The notes beneath the pieces are model-generated. The model made no database searches, was not told the origin of the DNA, and was given only the letters and a program-made list of their open reading frames with translations. DNA of 64,000 nucleotides, from contig NC_061790.1 in the NCBI RefSeq assembly GCF_022458985.1, positions 2,281,001 through 2,345,000 on the forward strand, read 5' to 3'. Shown here in pieces: positions 54,301 through 64,000 of this stretch; position 1 is the first letter of the stretch; every line of letters begins with the position of its first letter. The position numbers and the translations under genes are program-made. Source of the stretch: Mugil cephalus (Eukaryota > Chordata > Actinopteri > Mugiliformes > Mugilidae).

Positions 54301-57300
54301 TCTCGGATGCAAAGCTGGGGCATGGAAGGAGTTCAGTGAGGCTATGGAGGAATACTCCAAAGAGGTTCTGGCACCTGTCCGGCACCTCAGGGGCAACTCG
54401 TCCACACCATTTTTGGTGGGGATGGGGAGCTGCTGATGTCACCTGGGGGATCACACTCCTGGGCCTCCCTGGAAAAGTCTACGCCAGGGCGCTGGAAAAG
54501 AGGGTCCAATCGATAGTTGAATCTCGGATCCAGGGGAAACCATGCAGTTTTCATCCTGTGTGTGGAACCATGGACCAGCTCTTTACATTCTCTGGTATGC
54601 TGGAGGGGAAATGGGAGTTTGCTCAACCAGTCCACACGTGCTTTGCATCTGGAGAAGATTTACGTCTGTGTCCCCAGAGGCACAGTGGGTTGATGGCCCC
54701 TTGCTAAGGATCATTCAGTCCCTGAACCAAAGGAGCAAGAGTTTGGTCTGTGTAGCTGGTAGTAAGTCAGACTCGTCCCAGTGAGTGTTGCACTCCAATA
54801 GGGCTGCCCTTTGTACCTGGTTCTGTTCATAGCTTTTATGGACAGAATTTCTAAGTGCACCCGGGTAGTGGAGAGTGTTGAGCATGTCCCACTGGAAAGG
54901 AGGCCTTGGGATCGCCCAGGACATGATGGAGGGATTATATCTCCCGTCTGGCCTGGGAGCGCCTGAGGATTCCTCTGGAGGAGCTAGTGGACATGGCTGG
55001 GAGAGGGCCTTCTGGACCCGAAGATGCTGCCCTCGCGACCCGGACCCGGATAAGCAGCAGATGACAACAATGACAAACATCCAGTTCGATGTTGGCCTAA
55101 CTCAACAGAATTTACGCAAATGTAAAATACGATAGCAGAATGAAATCAATCCAGTGACTGTAACTGTTCATTGTTCTTCATAATAGAGTTCAGTACTCAA
55201 ATCACTCAGAGTCAAATTCATCAGAGTCAAACATCTCTATGTGTTGTGTTGAAGGCCAGAAAAACAGGAGAGGACAGACTCCTCTCCACCCAGCTGTGTG
55301 TCCATGAAGAGTGACTGGTCCATGGGGCTACCACTTGATTTTAAAGGACAATGTTCTTCTGAAACTAAGTAAGTCAGAAGGCACACACTTTTAATCTTTT
55401 TATTATTATGATTTCTCTGTCTTCCCTTCCCTCATTAACTTGATTTTTTTTTTTTTTTTTTTTTTTTTTTATTTCACACAAACTTCCAGTTGGATGTGGG
55501 CCATAGCTTGACAGAATTTACACAAATATGAAATACGATAGCAGAATGAAATCAATCCAGGGACTGTAACTGTTTGTTGTTCTTCATAATAGAGTCAAAT
55601 TCATCAGAGTGAATGTGGTACGTGTTGTGTTTAAGGCCAGAGAAAGGGGAGAGCACGGACTCTCCTCCACCCAGCTGTGTGTCCATGAAGAGTGACTGGT
55701 CCATGGGGCTACCACTTCATTTTAAAGGACAACGTTCCTCTGAAACAAAGTAAGTAGATATGTTTTCTTATTTTGTTTGTTGTTGTTAGAGTTACTATTC
55801 ATTGATGTCACTATTGTGTGACTGAATGCCCCAGTATGCTGGTTTTATGTTTTTTTGTGTGTGTGTTTTATATTCTATTGTAAGCTATATTTCATGTGTT
55901 CTTCACATTCTGTAGCAATTTATGTTTTAGTATGTTATGTTTTAAATATTCTGTATTTGACAATATAAGACAAACGGTTGAAACGTATTTAAACTGCCAG
56001 AATGACATGTTTTTGAACTCAGTGCCAAGCAATCAAGTATATTAATGTTGGAGATAAAAACACACATTAATAAGAATGAGAAAAGAGCAAATGGCAACAA
56101 AGCCAGCAGAAAACAATTAACATTGTATGAGTTCAAATCACATCTTTGGTAAATCAAAAGAAAATAAATTGCGTAATTCAAGCAATAACAGGTATTTTTT
56201 TTTACCACCCAAACAGGGAAATACCCTTGGCTATACAAGTCATGAAATAAAGGTATTTTGGGCTGAGAATTGGGAATGTACTAAAGGCCCTCATCTTTAC
56301 CTGCAAATTGGTTGGCAGCCTTAGCTGAGTGTTGGGGTCGAACTCAAAACATCATGCAATGCAATAGCGAATCCAAGGCAGAAACATGAAGACAAAGCAT
56401 ACAGGGGGCCCCATGCTTAAATAAAAATAATTCCCTAACTTAAATTTGTATTTCTGGTCATTTTAGGCTACAAGCAATTCTTAAATTCTATCAAACATGA
56501 AGAAGACCAGCATATTTACTTTATCTGGCTTCAGTTGGCAACACAGTTGTTGTTGCCACTAGTTCAGTTGTAGTGTGACCATATGTCCTGCTGTACCGAA
56601 TGCGCACTCAGATGCAGCGCTTGTCACGCATATGGAGATGTATTTGCGGGCAACTTTTGACATCAGTGGCAAACGTGTTTCATATATTGACAGTTCTGTC
56701 TGTGCACACAACAGCAACTGTGGTCACTTTTCTTGCAGATGTTCTTGCAAGGAAACAGGCCAAAGTTGGCTTCTTCTTTGCCGGCTGCTGTTGCTCCTCC
56801 TGCATACGTTGCTTGCTCACCTTTATAATTCGTCAGCAAACCAAAATGCTCCGAGACCCCAGCTGAGGCATTGGCCTTTTTGACTAATTCTGTACCACCA
56901 TCATTTGCAGTAGCCATCCTCCCGCACTGGGTCTTATGACTGGGCCAACTGTTGCAGCTGTTTGTTTACCCGCATACTGCCATCTACTGGTGTGCGTGCT
57001 CTGTGCTATGATAAAATGACATCATAGTCGTTTCCGTATAGTAAGTTCTGCAAATATATTTATTTTTGACGGTATTAAAAACATATCACCAGTATTTTGT
57101 CGTACAACGGTACACGATATTTTCACTATACCGCCCAAGCCTATGTACAACCACTTTTCACTGATTGGTTGTACTGAGCTACTGTTTAATGAATTTCCTG
57201 ACAGATTCTTTGTGAATTAATGCATATCCATTGTCATCTATGACAATGGGCATTTGCTGTCTCATTTTCTTAACTAAAAAAGTATAATATTTCACTTTCC

Positions 57301-60300
57301 ATTTTTTCGGTTTCCCTTTATGTACTCTCTGCATTTCTGTGAAAATTAACTGATGTATTGAATTGTTTTTATGTATAAAATGTAAAAATAATTCTAAGGG
57401 GTATGTATCAGCATTCACCAGGACATAGGCCACCACATTTGTTCTAGCTGTCATTGATGTTACCTGTTATATTTCACCCACAGAGTTCAGGAGTATTCAG
57501 AAGATCCCAAACTGGAGCAGTCAACAAACCTGGACTCTATATTTATGGTGTGTATATAGAAACCCAGCTTTTACATAAAAATCTACAAACCTAATGCTTA
57601 ATGAACATACTGGTTTTATAGAGCAACACAAATTGGCTGTGCTTTGCACATTGTACTTTTTTGACACACATCTTGTGCCACACACCACATACACTCTTGA
57701 AAACGCTGGCAATTCAGCTGCAGTAGATGGAACACATCCATCTGGTTCAAATGTTAAGAGGGCACTGCTAAGCAGTGTGTTGATACAATCTTTTTGTGTT
57801 GACACAAAAACCAATGAATATGGTCTTAAAGTGCAGGCTTTCATTCAAGGGGCTGAACAAAAATATAATATTTAGAGTTGCTAATTTTAATGCACAGCCC
57901 CCACAGTTCAAGGCCTCTGATATGCGTGGAAAAATTAATACAATCATAAATAAAATGTTTCAATATTTTGTAGAAAGTCCTTTGCAACCACTGACTGGTT
58001 GAAGTGCATAAACCATAGATATCAGCCAAGATGGTTGTGTTGCTCTTTTGTGGTACATTACCAGGCCTGTACTGCAGCTATCTCCAGCTGTTATTTCTGG
58101 TTCTTCACCTTCAGCAGGTGAAAAGTAGCATGATCAGTTAGAAATCTGGTGTCTTCCATCCATCCATCCATCCATCCATCCATCCATCCATCCATCCATC
58201 CATCCATCCATCCATCCATCCATCCATCCATCCATCATGGAGGTCATGGTGTCAGCAGGCTAAGACAGAGATTTGAGATGTGTCTTTCTCCAGCAACCCA
58301 TTCCAGTTTTCCTTGGGTGGTTGTGGGGTATCCACCAGGCCAGAAGGGATATATAATCCAGCACTGGACTCACTTGCATGGGACAAGAACTTGCTTCCAA
58401 CCCGGAGGAAACAATCTGCAGAGCACCATGGCCTCAGACTTGGGGGTGCTGACCCTCATCCCAACCGCTTCACAATTGGCTGCAAACTATCCCAGTGCAT
58501 GTTAAAGAAAACCACATCCTCTGCAAAAAGAAATGATTCTAAAGTACCCATACACAACACTCTCCTTAGCTTAGCTGCAAAGGAGAGAAGGGACAGCCTT
58601 GGTTGAGTCAAACACCTGCTTTAAACATGCTTGACTTGTGGTGAGGATAGGGACACAACTGTCATTTAATTTATAAATTGACTGGATGGCTCTGCCAGGA
58701 CAGACCAACTTCTGGCACCTTGCCACTACCACAGTGACCTCTGCCAGGATTATGCACGAGGCTTTGTCCAAGTCCTCAGACTCTACCTTGTTCCTCGAGG
58801 ACATGGTATCAGGGTTCGCAGGGTTTACTAGATCCCTCCAAGCGCTTTTTCCACTGCCCAAATTATCCCCAGTCTGCAGTTTCCCCCCCAACTAAGCACA
58901 ACCTGAACTAAGCCCTGCTTTTCCTCCAACTGAAAGTCCTTCTCCATCACATCTCCTAACACCCACACTCGAGTTTTTACTTCTCAGAGCTTAACCCTAA
59001 ACATCTGGCCTCACGGTACCTGCCCGCTGTTTCCTGAGTTCCCTTGGCAGACCAAGGGCCTCATGTACAAAGACTTACATGGATTTCTCACTGAAACATG
59101 GCGTGCCCTAAAAACCAGAAACTGGCGTCTGCCCCCAAAAAATCTGATGTATCAAAGTGTGCGTAAGCATGGATCCAAGCACTTTTCCTTTGTACATCCC
59201 AATTAATGTGGAATTGAGCACACATATAGAACTGCCAAACTCCTCCCTGTCCACGCACCAATTTAAAAGAATTTAAATAGGGTCTGCATCGCAGATTCCC
59301 CACTCTGCACAATCAGGTTTCGCACTGATATTCTATTTGGTAGCCTGTCGTCAGGCATAAACACAAAAAGAAGGAAAAGTGTGTGGGAGCGTGACGCTGT
59401 CAATGCCGTGGGGTCGGAGCAGCGCGCACACGTGGAAATCAATCGGTGCCGGGGTTGGTGAGAGGGATCACTATCTACGTTCTCAGGGGGTAGCCATGGC
59501 CCCCTGAGGTCAAATAAAGGCAGAAAACATGTAAAATAGATTTAGTGTCCTTTGTTCATACACCACTTGAATGAATCCCACTGACCTTTTTGTAATTATA
59601 GGTGCTTTAGTGGGAAATGAACACAAAGGACAAAACAACTTTATTAACGGATAAATTATTTACTCACGAGAAGCCACCCATTGCGCACTGTATCAGCCTC
59701 CAGCCTGTTCCCAACCATGCTGTTGGTCAGAATGAACGAGTGATGCGTTGAACCAGGGCACCTTGTCATGATGTTAGTGAGCTGCATTTGCGTGGAATTT
59801 GATTTTCCTGGATGGCATTCAGATGATCCCGTCCCACACAGCTGGCATGGCTCGGCTCAGGGTTGACTGACACACTCCTGACCGGTTGGTCAGTTCCTGT
59901 TGGAAAGCCCCTGTTGCCAGGAACCCCAGAGTGGTCAGCCCCTGTGTGGGGTAGGACAACCCCTGGCTCCATGCTGTGTTGTGCTCTAGGGCTGCAGCTC
60001 TGCGCACAGCTCAAGTAATACTGGCCTCGGTAAACGAAACAACTCATGAGTCAGTTGTTCCCGTGTGTAGATCTTCCCGTTCTCTAAACACTCTCTCACA
60101 CATAATGTTAATGCATTTTTCACTTTTGATACATCTGAATGTTGACATGGACGTGGGCGTATGCCACATTTCTGGGCGCACACAACTTTAATACATGAGG
60201 CCCCAGGTCTGTGAGGCCTCCTTCTTCAGCTTGACATCTTCCCTCTTTACTTGTGTCCACCAGTGGGTTGGAGAGTTGCTGCCACAATAGGCACCATCAA

Positions 60301-63300
60301 CCTTCTGACCATAACTCCCACTAACTGCTTCTGCAATGGCAGATTTAAACATGACCCACTCCGAATCAATGTCCCCAACCTCCCTCAGGATCATGAGACA
60401 TTCTTATAAATGCTTTGTGCTTTGTGACGATCCCTCTGCATTTGGTCTTGTGACCCCTTCTCTCTATGGAAGAGAGGCATTCTTGGATAATGACCTTGAT
60501 CATCATTTATTATTCTATTTCGAAAAAACATTTTTTTGTGTGTATAATTCCTACACTTTCCAGCAAACGTGCATCTGCCCTTATTAAGTTAAGCCCATCA
60601 GTGTAGAACAACAACTGGTTTATATGTTCTGGTAAAAAAAATAAATAAAAAAATACAGTAGTATCTGTTAATGAACAGTTTTGTGTAAATGTTGTTGCAG
60701 ATACTCAAAGACAACATTGTGAACTTTGTGATGGATGAGTTGAAGAATTTCCAGCATCTTCTGAGTCAGGATCCAGAAACATTAAAGAGCCAGAAGAAAA
60801 CTGAGGAGGTGGATGCTGAAGATAAAGTGCAGAAGAGAAAATTCACAGAGGCTGTGCTGAACATCACTCTGCACTACATGAGGAAAATAAAGCAAGAGGA
60901 GCTGGCTGACCGTCTGTTGAATAGTAAGATTACAATATATATGAGCCCTTTAAACAATACAAAAAAGAATAGGGACTGTGCTTTGGTTTAATTGTCCACA
61001 GTTCCATCAGTTTGATGGTCAAAGTCCTAAAAGATGGGTAGGTCCAATTAACTGTAGACATTTTAGACCTGATGGAGGTCTGATCTTTCATAGATGAACT
61101 GGGTCAAAGTCTAATAAATCAAAGTCTAATGGCTCAGAGTGCACTCTCGTTCAATTGTGTGTTTGGCTGGTACCAAACTGGGTCACTGGCACAATCCTAC
61201 CACAAGGCAGACAGTCCATCCAGGTTTTATGAAGAATCATAGATCCGAGGTCCTTTCATCTGAAGCGGCTGGCTCACCATAATTTTTTCTTACGACTGCT
61301 TGACTTAAGAAACTGGCTATACTTAATATTGTTCTTAACTTATACAACACTCTTGTTCTTACTCCAAGCCATGGCTTCCCCCAAACATAGTGACTCTTTC
61401 CTGTATCTCAAAAGAATTGTTCATGAAATAAGAAGTCAATTGTCAATGTCCTGTACAAATCACTAGAGAGTGGATGCAATTAACAGAAGAAAAGATTCAA
61501 GGAAATCCCATTGGTGTAACAACATAAAAGCATCAACTTACAACTTAAGTCGATCTAATTCAGTTGTTTAAACTAAATTTTGATGTTTATTCAATTTATT
61601 CAGCTGGGTTACATGTACTCACATGTAGCCAGGTTGAGCACAACAGAGGGGTAAACTATAGCAGTCACACTTAAATATCTGTAATAAGATTGCTATAACA
61701 TTTAAAGTTTATTTAATCCGTCATTAATAACAAGTGCTATTTGTTCATTCAGGAACATCTTCTGGACTGTGTCAACGTAAACTCAAATCACATCGAAAGA
61801 AGAAGTTCCGGTGTGTGTTTGAGGGGATTGCTAAAGCAGGAAACCCATCTGTTCTGAATCAGATCTACACAGAACTTTACATCACAGAGGGAGAATCCTC
61901 AGAGGTCAATGATGAACATGAGGTCAGACAGATTGAAGCAGCTTCCAGGAAAACAGATGAACTGGAAAAAAAAATCAAATGTGAAAACATCTTTAAAGCA
62001 GAGATGACAGCTTGTAGGAATGAACCAATCAGAACAGTGATGACAAAGGGAGTGGCTGGCATTGGGAAAACAGTCTTAACACAGAAGTTCACTCTGGACT
62101 GGGCTGAAGACAAAGCCAACCAGGACATCCACTTCATTTTTCCATTCACTTTCAGAGAGCTGAATGTGGTGAAAAAGAGAAACTTCAGCTTGGTGGAACT
62201 TGTTCATCACTTCTTCACTGAAACCAAAGAAATCTGCAGCTTTGAAGAGTTCCAGGTTGTGTTCATCTTTGATGGTCTGGATGAGTGTCGACCTCCTCTG
62301 GACTTCCACAACACTGAGATCCTGACTGATGTTACAGAGTCCACCTCAGTGGATGTGCTGCTGACAAACCTCATCAGGGGGAAACTGCTTCCCTCTGCTC
62401 GCCTCTGGATAACCACACGACCTGCAGCAGCCAATCAGATCCCTCCTGAGTGTGTTGACATGGTGACAGAGGTCAGAGGGTTCACCGACCCCCAGAAGGA
62501 GGAGTACTTCAGGAAGAGGTTCAGAGATGAGGAGCAGGCCAGCAGCATCATCTCCCACATCAAGACATCACGAAGCCTCCACATCATGTGTCACATCCCA
62601 GTCTTCTGCTGGATCGCTGCTACAGTTCTGGAGGATGAGTTGAAAACCAGAGAGAGAGGAGAGCTGCCCAAGACCCTGACTGAGATGTACATCCACTTCC
62701 TGGTGGTTCAGACAAAAGAGAAGAAGGTCAAGTACGATGGAGGAGCTGAGACAGATCTACACTGGAGTCCAGAGACCAGGAAGATGATTGAGTCTCTGGG
62801 AAAACTGGCTTTTGATCAGCTGCAGAAAGGAAACCTGATCTTCTATGAATCAGACCTGACAGAGTGTGGCATCGATATCAGAGCAGCCTCAGTTTACTCA
62901 GGAGTGTTTACACAGTTCTTTAAAGAGGAGAGAGGACTGTACCAGGGCAAAGTGTTCTGCTTCGCCCATCTGAGTGTTCAGGAATTTCTGGCTGCTCTTC
63001 ATGTCCACATGACATTCATTAATCATGGTGTCAATCTGTTGGAAGAATCACAAAAATCATCCCTTTGGTGTAGATGGTTTGACAAACTTGACCTGGATCA
63101 TCTCCACCAATGTGCTGTGGTCAAGGCCTTACGGAGTCCAAATGGACACCTGGATCTGTTCCTGCGCTTCCTCCTGGGTCTTTCAGTCCAAACCAGTCAG
63201 AATCTTCTACATGGCCTGGTGAAAGAGAGAGGAAACAGACAAAACACCACCATAAACACAGCGAAGTACATCAAAAAGAAGATCAGTGAGGATCTTCCTA

Positions 63301-64000
63301 CAGAGAGAAGTCTTAATCTTTTCCACTGTCTGAATGAACTGAAGGATGAATCACTAACCGACGAGGTCCAATGTTTAATGAGTTCAGGAAGACTCTCAGT
63401 AAAGAAGCTCTCACCTGCTCAGTGGTCAGCTCTGGTCTTCACATTACTGTCATCAGAAAAAGATCTGGATGAGTTTGACTTCAAGAAATTTTTTCCTTCA
63501 AATGATGTTCTCCTCAGGATGCTGCAAGTCATCAAATCCTCCAGAAGGGCTGTGTGAGTGCAAAAACGCTGCAACATACTGTTAATTAGTAGCATAGACT
63601 TTGAATCACACAATTATAAAGTGCTTTAACAATACAACCTCTCTGGAGCACAACATGTTATTTAGAGTTTTAATTAAACTTCTGTTAGACCAGGGCTATG
63701 CAACCTTTATGACATGTCGTGCCGTCATCAACAATAATCTTTTTGGAGGCTCGAGGATGGACTCTGGACTGCTTGCAAACAGCATGACCGGGAGGGGTGT
63801 GATTGGGAGGAATCTGATCTTAACCCGAGTGGTATTCAGTTATTGGACTTCTGTGCGAGTCACAGTCTGTCCATAACCAACATCATGTTTGAACACAAGG
63901 TGGTTCATCAGTGCTCTTGGCACCATGATGGTCTAGGTTGTAGGTCAAGGATAGACACAGGTCAGATGATACGACTATGTATCATCTGACCTGTGACCTG
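51287..64000 (+). CDS. NLRC3-like: Gene D: NLRC3-like NLR, intact as far as visible (3' partial)
   Basis: Exons: 51301-51389, 51492-51605, 55255-55368, 55636-55749, 57484-57547, 60701-60923 and 61753-63553; LRR and B30.2 exons lie beyond the window. All visible exons are open, have canonical splice sites and are phase-consistent. It is the only copy in the window with both an intact canonical start exon and an intact NACHT exon. A 3.3-kb intron between repeat exons 1 and 2 holds a hAT fragment and a LINE. That insertion appears to have removed another repeat unit, because unit-type intron sequence occurs on both sides (51690-51820 and 55072-55200). The predicted product is a cytosolic NACHT ATPase with three N-terminal repeats. 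Confidence 0.85.
51492..51605 (+). CDS. NLRC3-like: Gene D repeat exon 1
   Basis: 114 nt, phase 2-2; [20 protein letters not shown] then [18 protein letters not shown]. Confidence 0.85.
52195..52510 (+). mobile_element. hAT transposase fragment with BED-type finger
   Basis: Frame reads [13 protein letters not shown], a stop (TGA for CGA), [13 protein letters not shown] and, after a linker, [19 protein letters not shown] then TDYRPLNI. The C-x2-C ... H-x4-H spacing and the [13 protein letters not shown] segment are typical of ZBED/hAT transposase N-termini. Ends not defined. Confidence 0.6.
52511..53689. other. Gene D intron, mostly unassigned
   Basis: Contains short imperfect repeats of the type gagctaacggtagt / cgagttaacggtagt around 53150-53270. 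These may be transposon-internal. No coding content. Confidence 0.4.
53690..55070 (+). mobile_element. LINE (Rex3/RTE-like), internally deleted
   Basis: Endonuclease part: [39 protein letters not shown]. Middle part: [20 protein letters not shown]. Reverse transcriptase part: [36 protein letters not shown]-terminus: [17 protein letters not shown], with the 3' end acccggataagcagcagatg. Large parts of the RT are missing and the frame is broken. Same family as the minus-strand copies in the A and D introns. Confidence 0.7.
55255..55368 (+). CDS. NLRC3-like: Gene D repeat exon 2
   Basis: 114 nt, phase 2-2; [20 protein letters not shown] then [18 protein letters not shown]. Confidence 0.85.
55441..55471. 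repeat. Poly-T run
   Basis: About 28 T residues in a gene D intron between repeat exons. Confidence 0.95.
55636..55749 (+). CDS. NLRC3-like: Gene D repeat exon 3
   Basis: 114 nt, phase 2-2; [20 protein letters not shown] then [18 protein letters not shown]. Lacks the divergent ending seen in the last unit of B and C. Confidence 0.85.
55750..56559 (+). other. Gene D intron, nothing recognised
   Basis: AT-rich sequence; a short (GT)n run at about 55855-55868. Confidence 0.4.
56560..57150 (-). mobile_element. hAT-like transposon remnant, minus strand
   Basis: A minus-strand frame starting [20 protein letters not shown] with SEHFGLLT resembles the N-terminus of ZBED-type hAT transposases. The outer end on the minus strand is ggcttgggcggtatagtgaa, then aatatcgtgtacc, a typical terminus of such elements. 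Confidence 0.45.
57484..57547 (+). CDS. NLRC3-like: Gene D 64-nt linker exon
   Basis: [20 protein letters not shown], between cccacag and gtgtgt; the A/D-type length. Confidence 0.75.
57590..57870 (+). repeat. Fragment of a Tc1-type end in gene D intron
   Basis: gtgcaggctttcattcaagg, then ggctgaacaaaaatat at 57831-57866, matches the subterminal part of a common Tc1 element. The remaining part is unassigned. Confidence 0.35.
58155..60410 (-). mobile_element. LINE (Rex3/RTE-like) with nested Harbinger
   Basis: The (ATCC)n tract at 58155-58238 is the (TGGA)n tail on the minus strand. LINE sequence occupies 58239-59055 and resumes at 60204-60410 (minus strand: [31 protein letters not shown]). 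It is orthologous to 5397-6230 of gene A, where no Harbinger is present. Confidence 0.65.
59056..60203 (-). mobile_element. PIF/Harbinger-like transposon fragment
   Basis: Terminal inverted repeats gggcctcatgtacaaag (59056) and ttaatacatgaggccc (60188-60203). On the minus strand: [17 protein letters not shown], then [38 protein letters not shown], the N-terminal region of a HARBI1-type nuclease. The catalytic C-terminal part is missing and the internal 59340-59750 is non-coding. Flanks are caa and cag, consistent with a mutated 3-nt target duplication. Confidence 0.7.
60701..60923 (+). CDS. NLRC3-like: Gene D 223-nt helical exon
   Basis: [20 protein letters not shown] ... [20 protein letters not shown], phase 0 to 1, between ttgcag and gtaaga. 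Confidence 0.85.
60924..61752 (+). other. Gene D intron before the NACHT exon
   Basis: Homologous in parts to 7351-7893 of gene A (e.g. ccaagccatggcttcccc, agaaaagattcaaggaaat) with an extra ~290 nt of unassigned sequence. Confidence 0.5.
61753..63553 (+). CDS. NLRC3-like: Gene D FISNA-NACHT-winged helix exon
   Basis: Open for 1801 nt. [25 protein letters not shown]. The FISNA-NACHT junction reads [15 protein letters not shown] instead of [13 protein letters not shown]. Walker A GVAGIGKT at 62049-62072, Walker B FIFDGLDE at 62262-62285. Winged helix [20 protein letters not shown] and HD2 [20 protein letters not shown] follow. Ends with donor gtgagt at 63554. Confidence 0.92.
63700..63955 (+). 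mobile_element. LINE endonuclease fragment in gene D intron
   Basis: Degenerate frames contain [12 protein letters not shown] followed by a shifted SG-ATHSLSITN-type stretch and [12 protein letters not shown], the same endonuclease region as at 53800-53960. Confidence 0.55.
63956..63995. repeat. Perfect 17-bp hairpin at the window edge
   Basis: Arms cacaggtcagatgatac (63956-63972) and gtatcatctgacctgtg (63979-63995) are exact complements around the loop gactat. It follows LINE sequence directly. Confidence 0.9.

Noticed and set aside
56575..56883. Plus-strand 102-codon Cys-rich frame
   Set aside because: It is antisense to a hAT-like transposase N-terminus and has no recognisable domain.
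58149..58505. 118-codon frame with IHPSIHPS repeats
   Set aside because: It translates the (ATCC)n tail of a LINE.

Overview
The window is vertebrate nuclear DNA, most likely from a spiny-rayed (percomorph) teleost. It has intron-split genes with GT..AG junctions. The genes have the fish-expanded NLR-C layout: short N-terminal repeats, FISNA, NACHT, ribonuclease-inhibitor-type LRRs, then PRY-SPRY/B30.2. The DNA around them is packed with fish-type transposons (Tc1, hAT, Harbinger, non-LTR LINEs, Penelope, DIRS, SINEs and an endogenous retrovirus). The species is not identifiable from the sequence alone.

Four NLRC3-like genes lie head to tail on the + strand, here called A (coding 3752-11258), B (15571-26139), C (32440-42129) and D (51301 to beyond the window). 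A relic E of a fifth 5' end lies at 46190-47443. Each gene is built from the same exon cassette: a 5' UTR exon; an 89-nt start exon ([10 protein letters not shown]...); a variable number of 114-nt exons, each encoding one 38-residue repeat; a 64- or 76-nt exon; a 223-nt helical exon; a ~1.8-kb FISNA-NACHT-winged-helix exon; 174-nt LRR exons; a 47-nt exon; and a B30.2 exon. I derived the splice junctions by hand and they are phase-consistent throughout.

Two subfamilies are arranged A-B-B-A. A and D (with relic E) share one 5' UTR type, the 64-nt exon and an old minus-strand LINE in the following intron. B and C share a different 5' UTR exon, the 76-nt exon and a Tc1 remnant. D is intact as far as it is visible. 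A has a one-base frameshift in the NACHT exon. B has lost the second half of its start exon. C has a 2-nt deletion after its ATG, a dead acceptor on one repeat exon, and a patch of clustered single-base deletions over an LRR exon that looks like assembly error.

Between and inside the genes: Tc1 elements (729-1282, 18375-19465 with a LINE nested inside, 31842-32272, 35575-36905, 43800-44338); a Penelope-like element with inverted terminal copies (11955-12700); an endogenous retrovirus pol relic on the minus strand (27860-30430); a ~0.7-kb foldback element (43088-43794); a DIRS-like fragment (about 45050-45810); hAT pieces (52195-52510, 56560-57150); a plus-strand LINE (53690-55070); and a Harbinger element inserted in a LINE (59056-60203). 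The encoded proteins would be cytosolic NACHT ATPase immune receptors or regulators. Their number, N-terminal repeat count and B30.2 tail vary while the NACHT core is nearly invariant.
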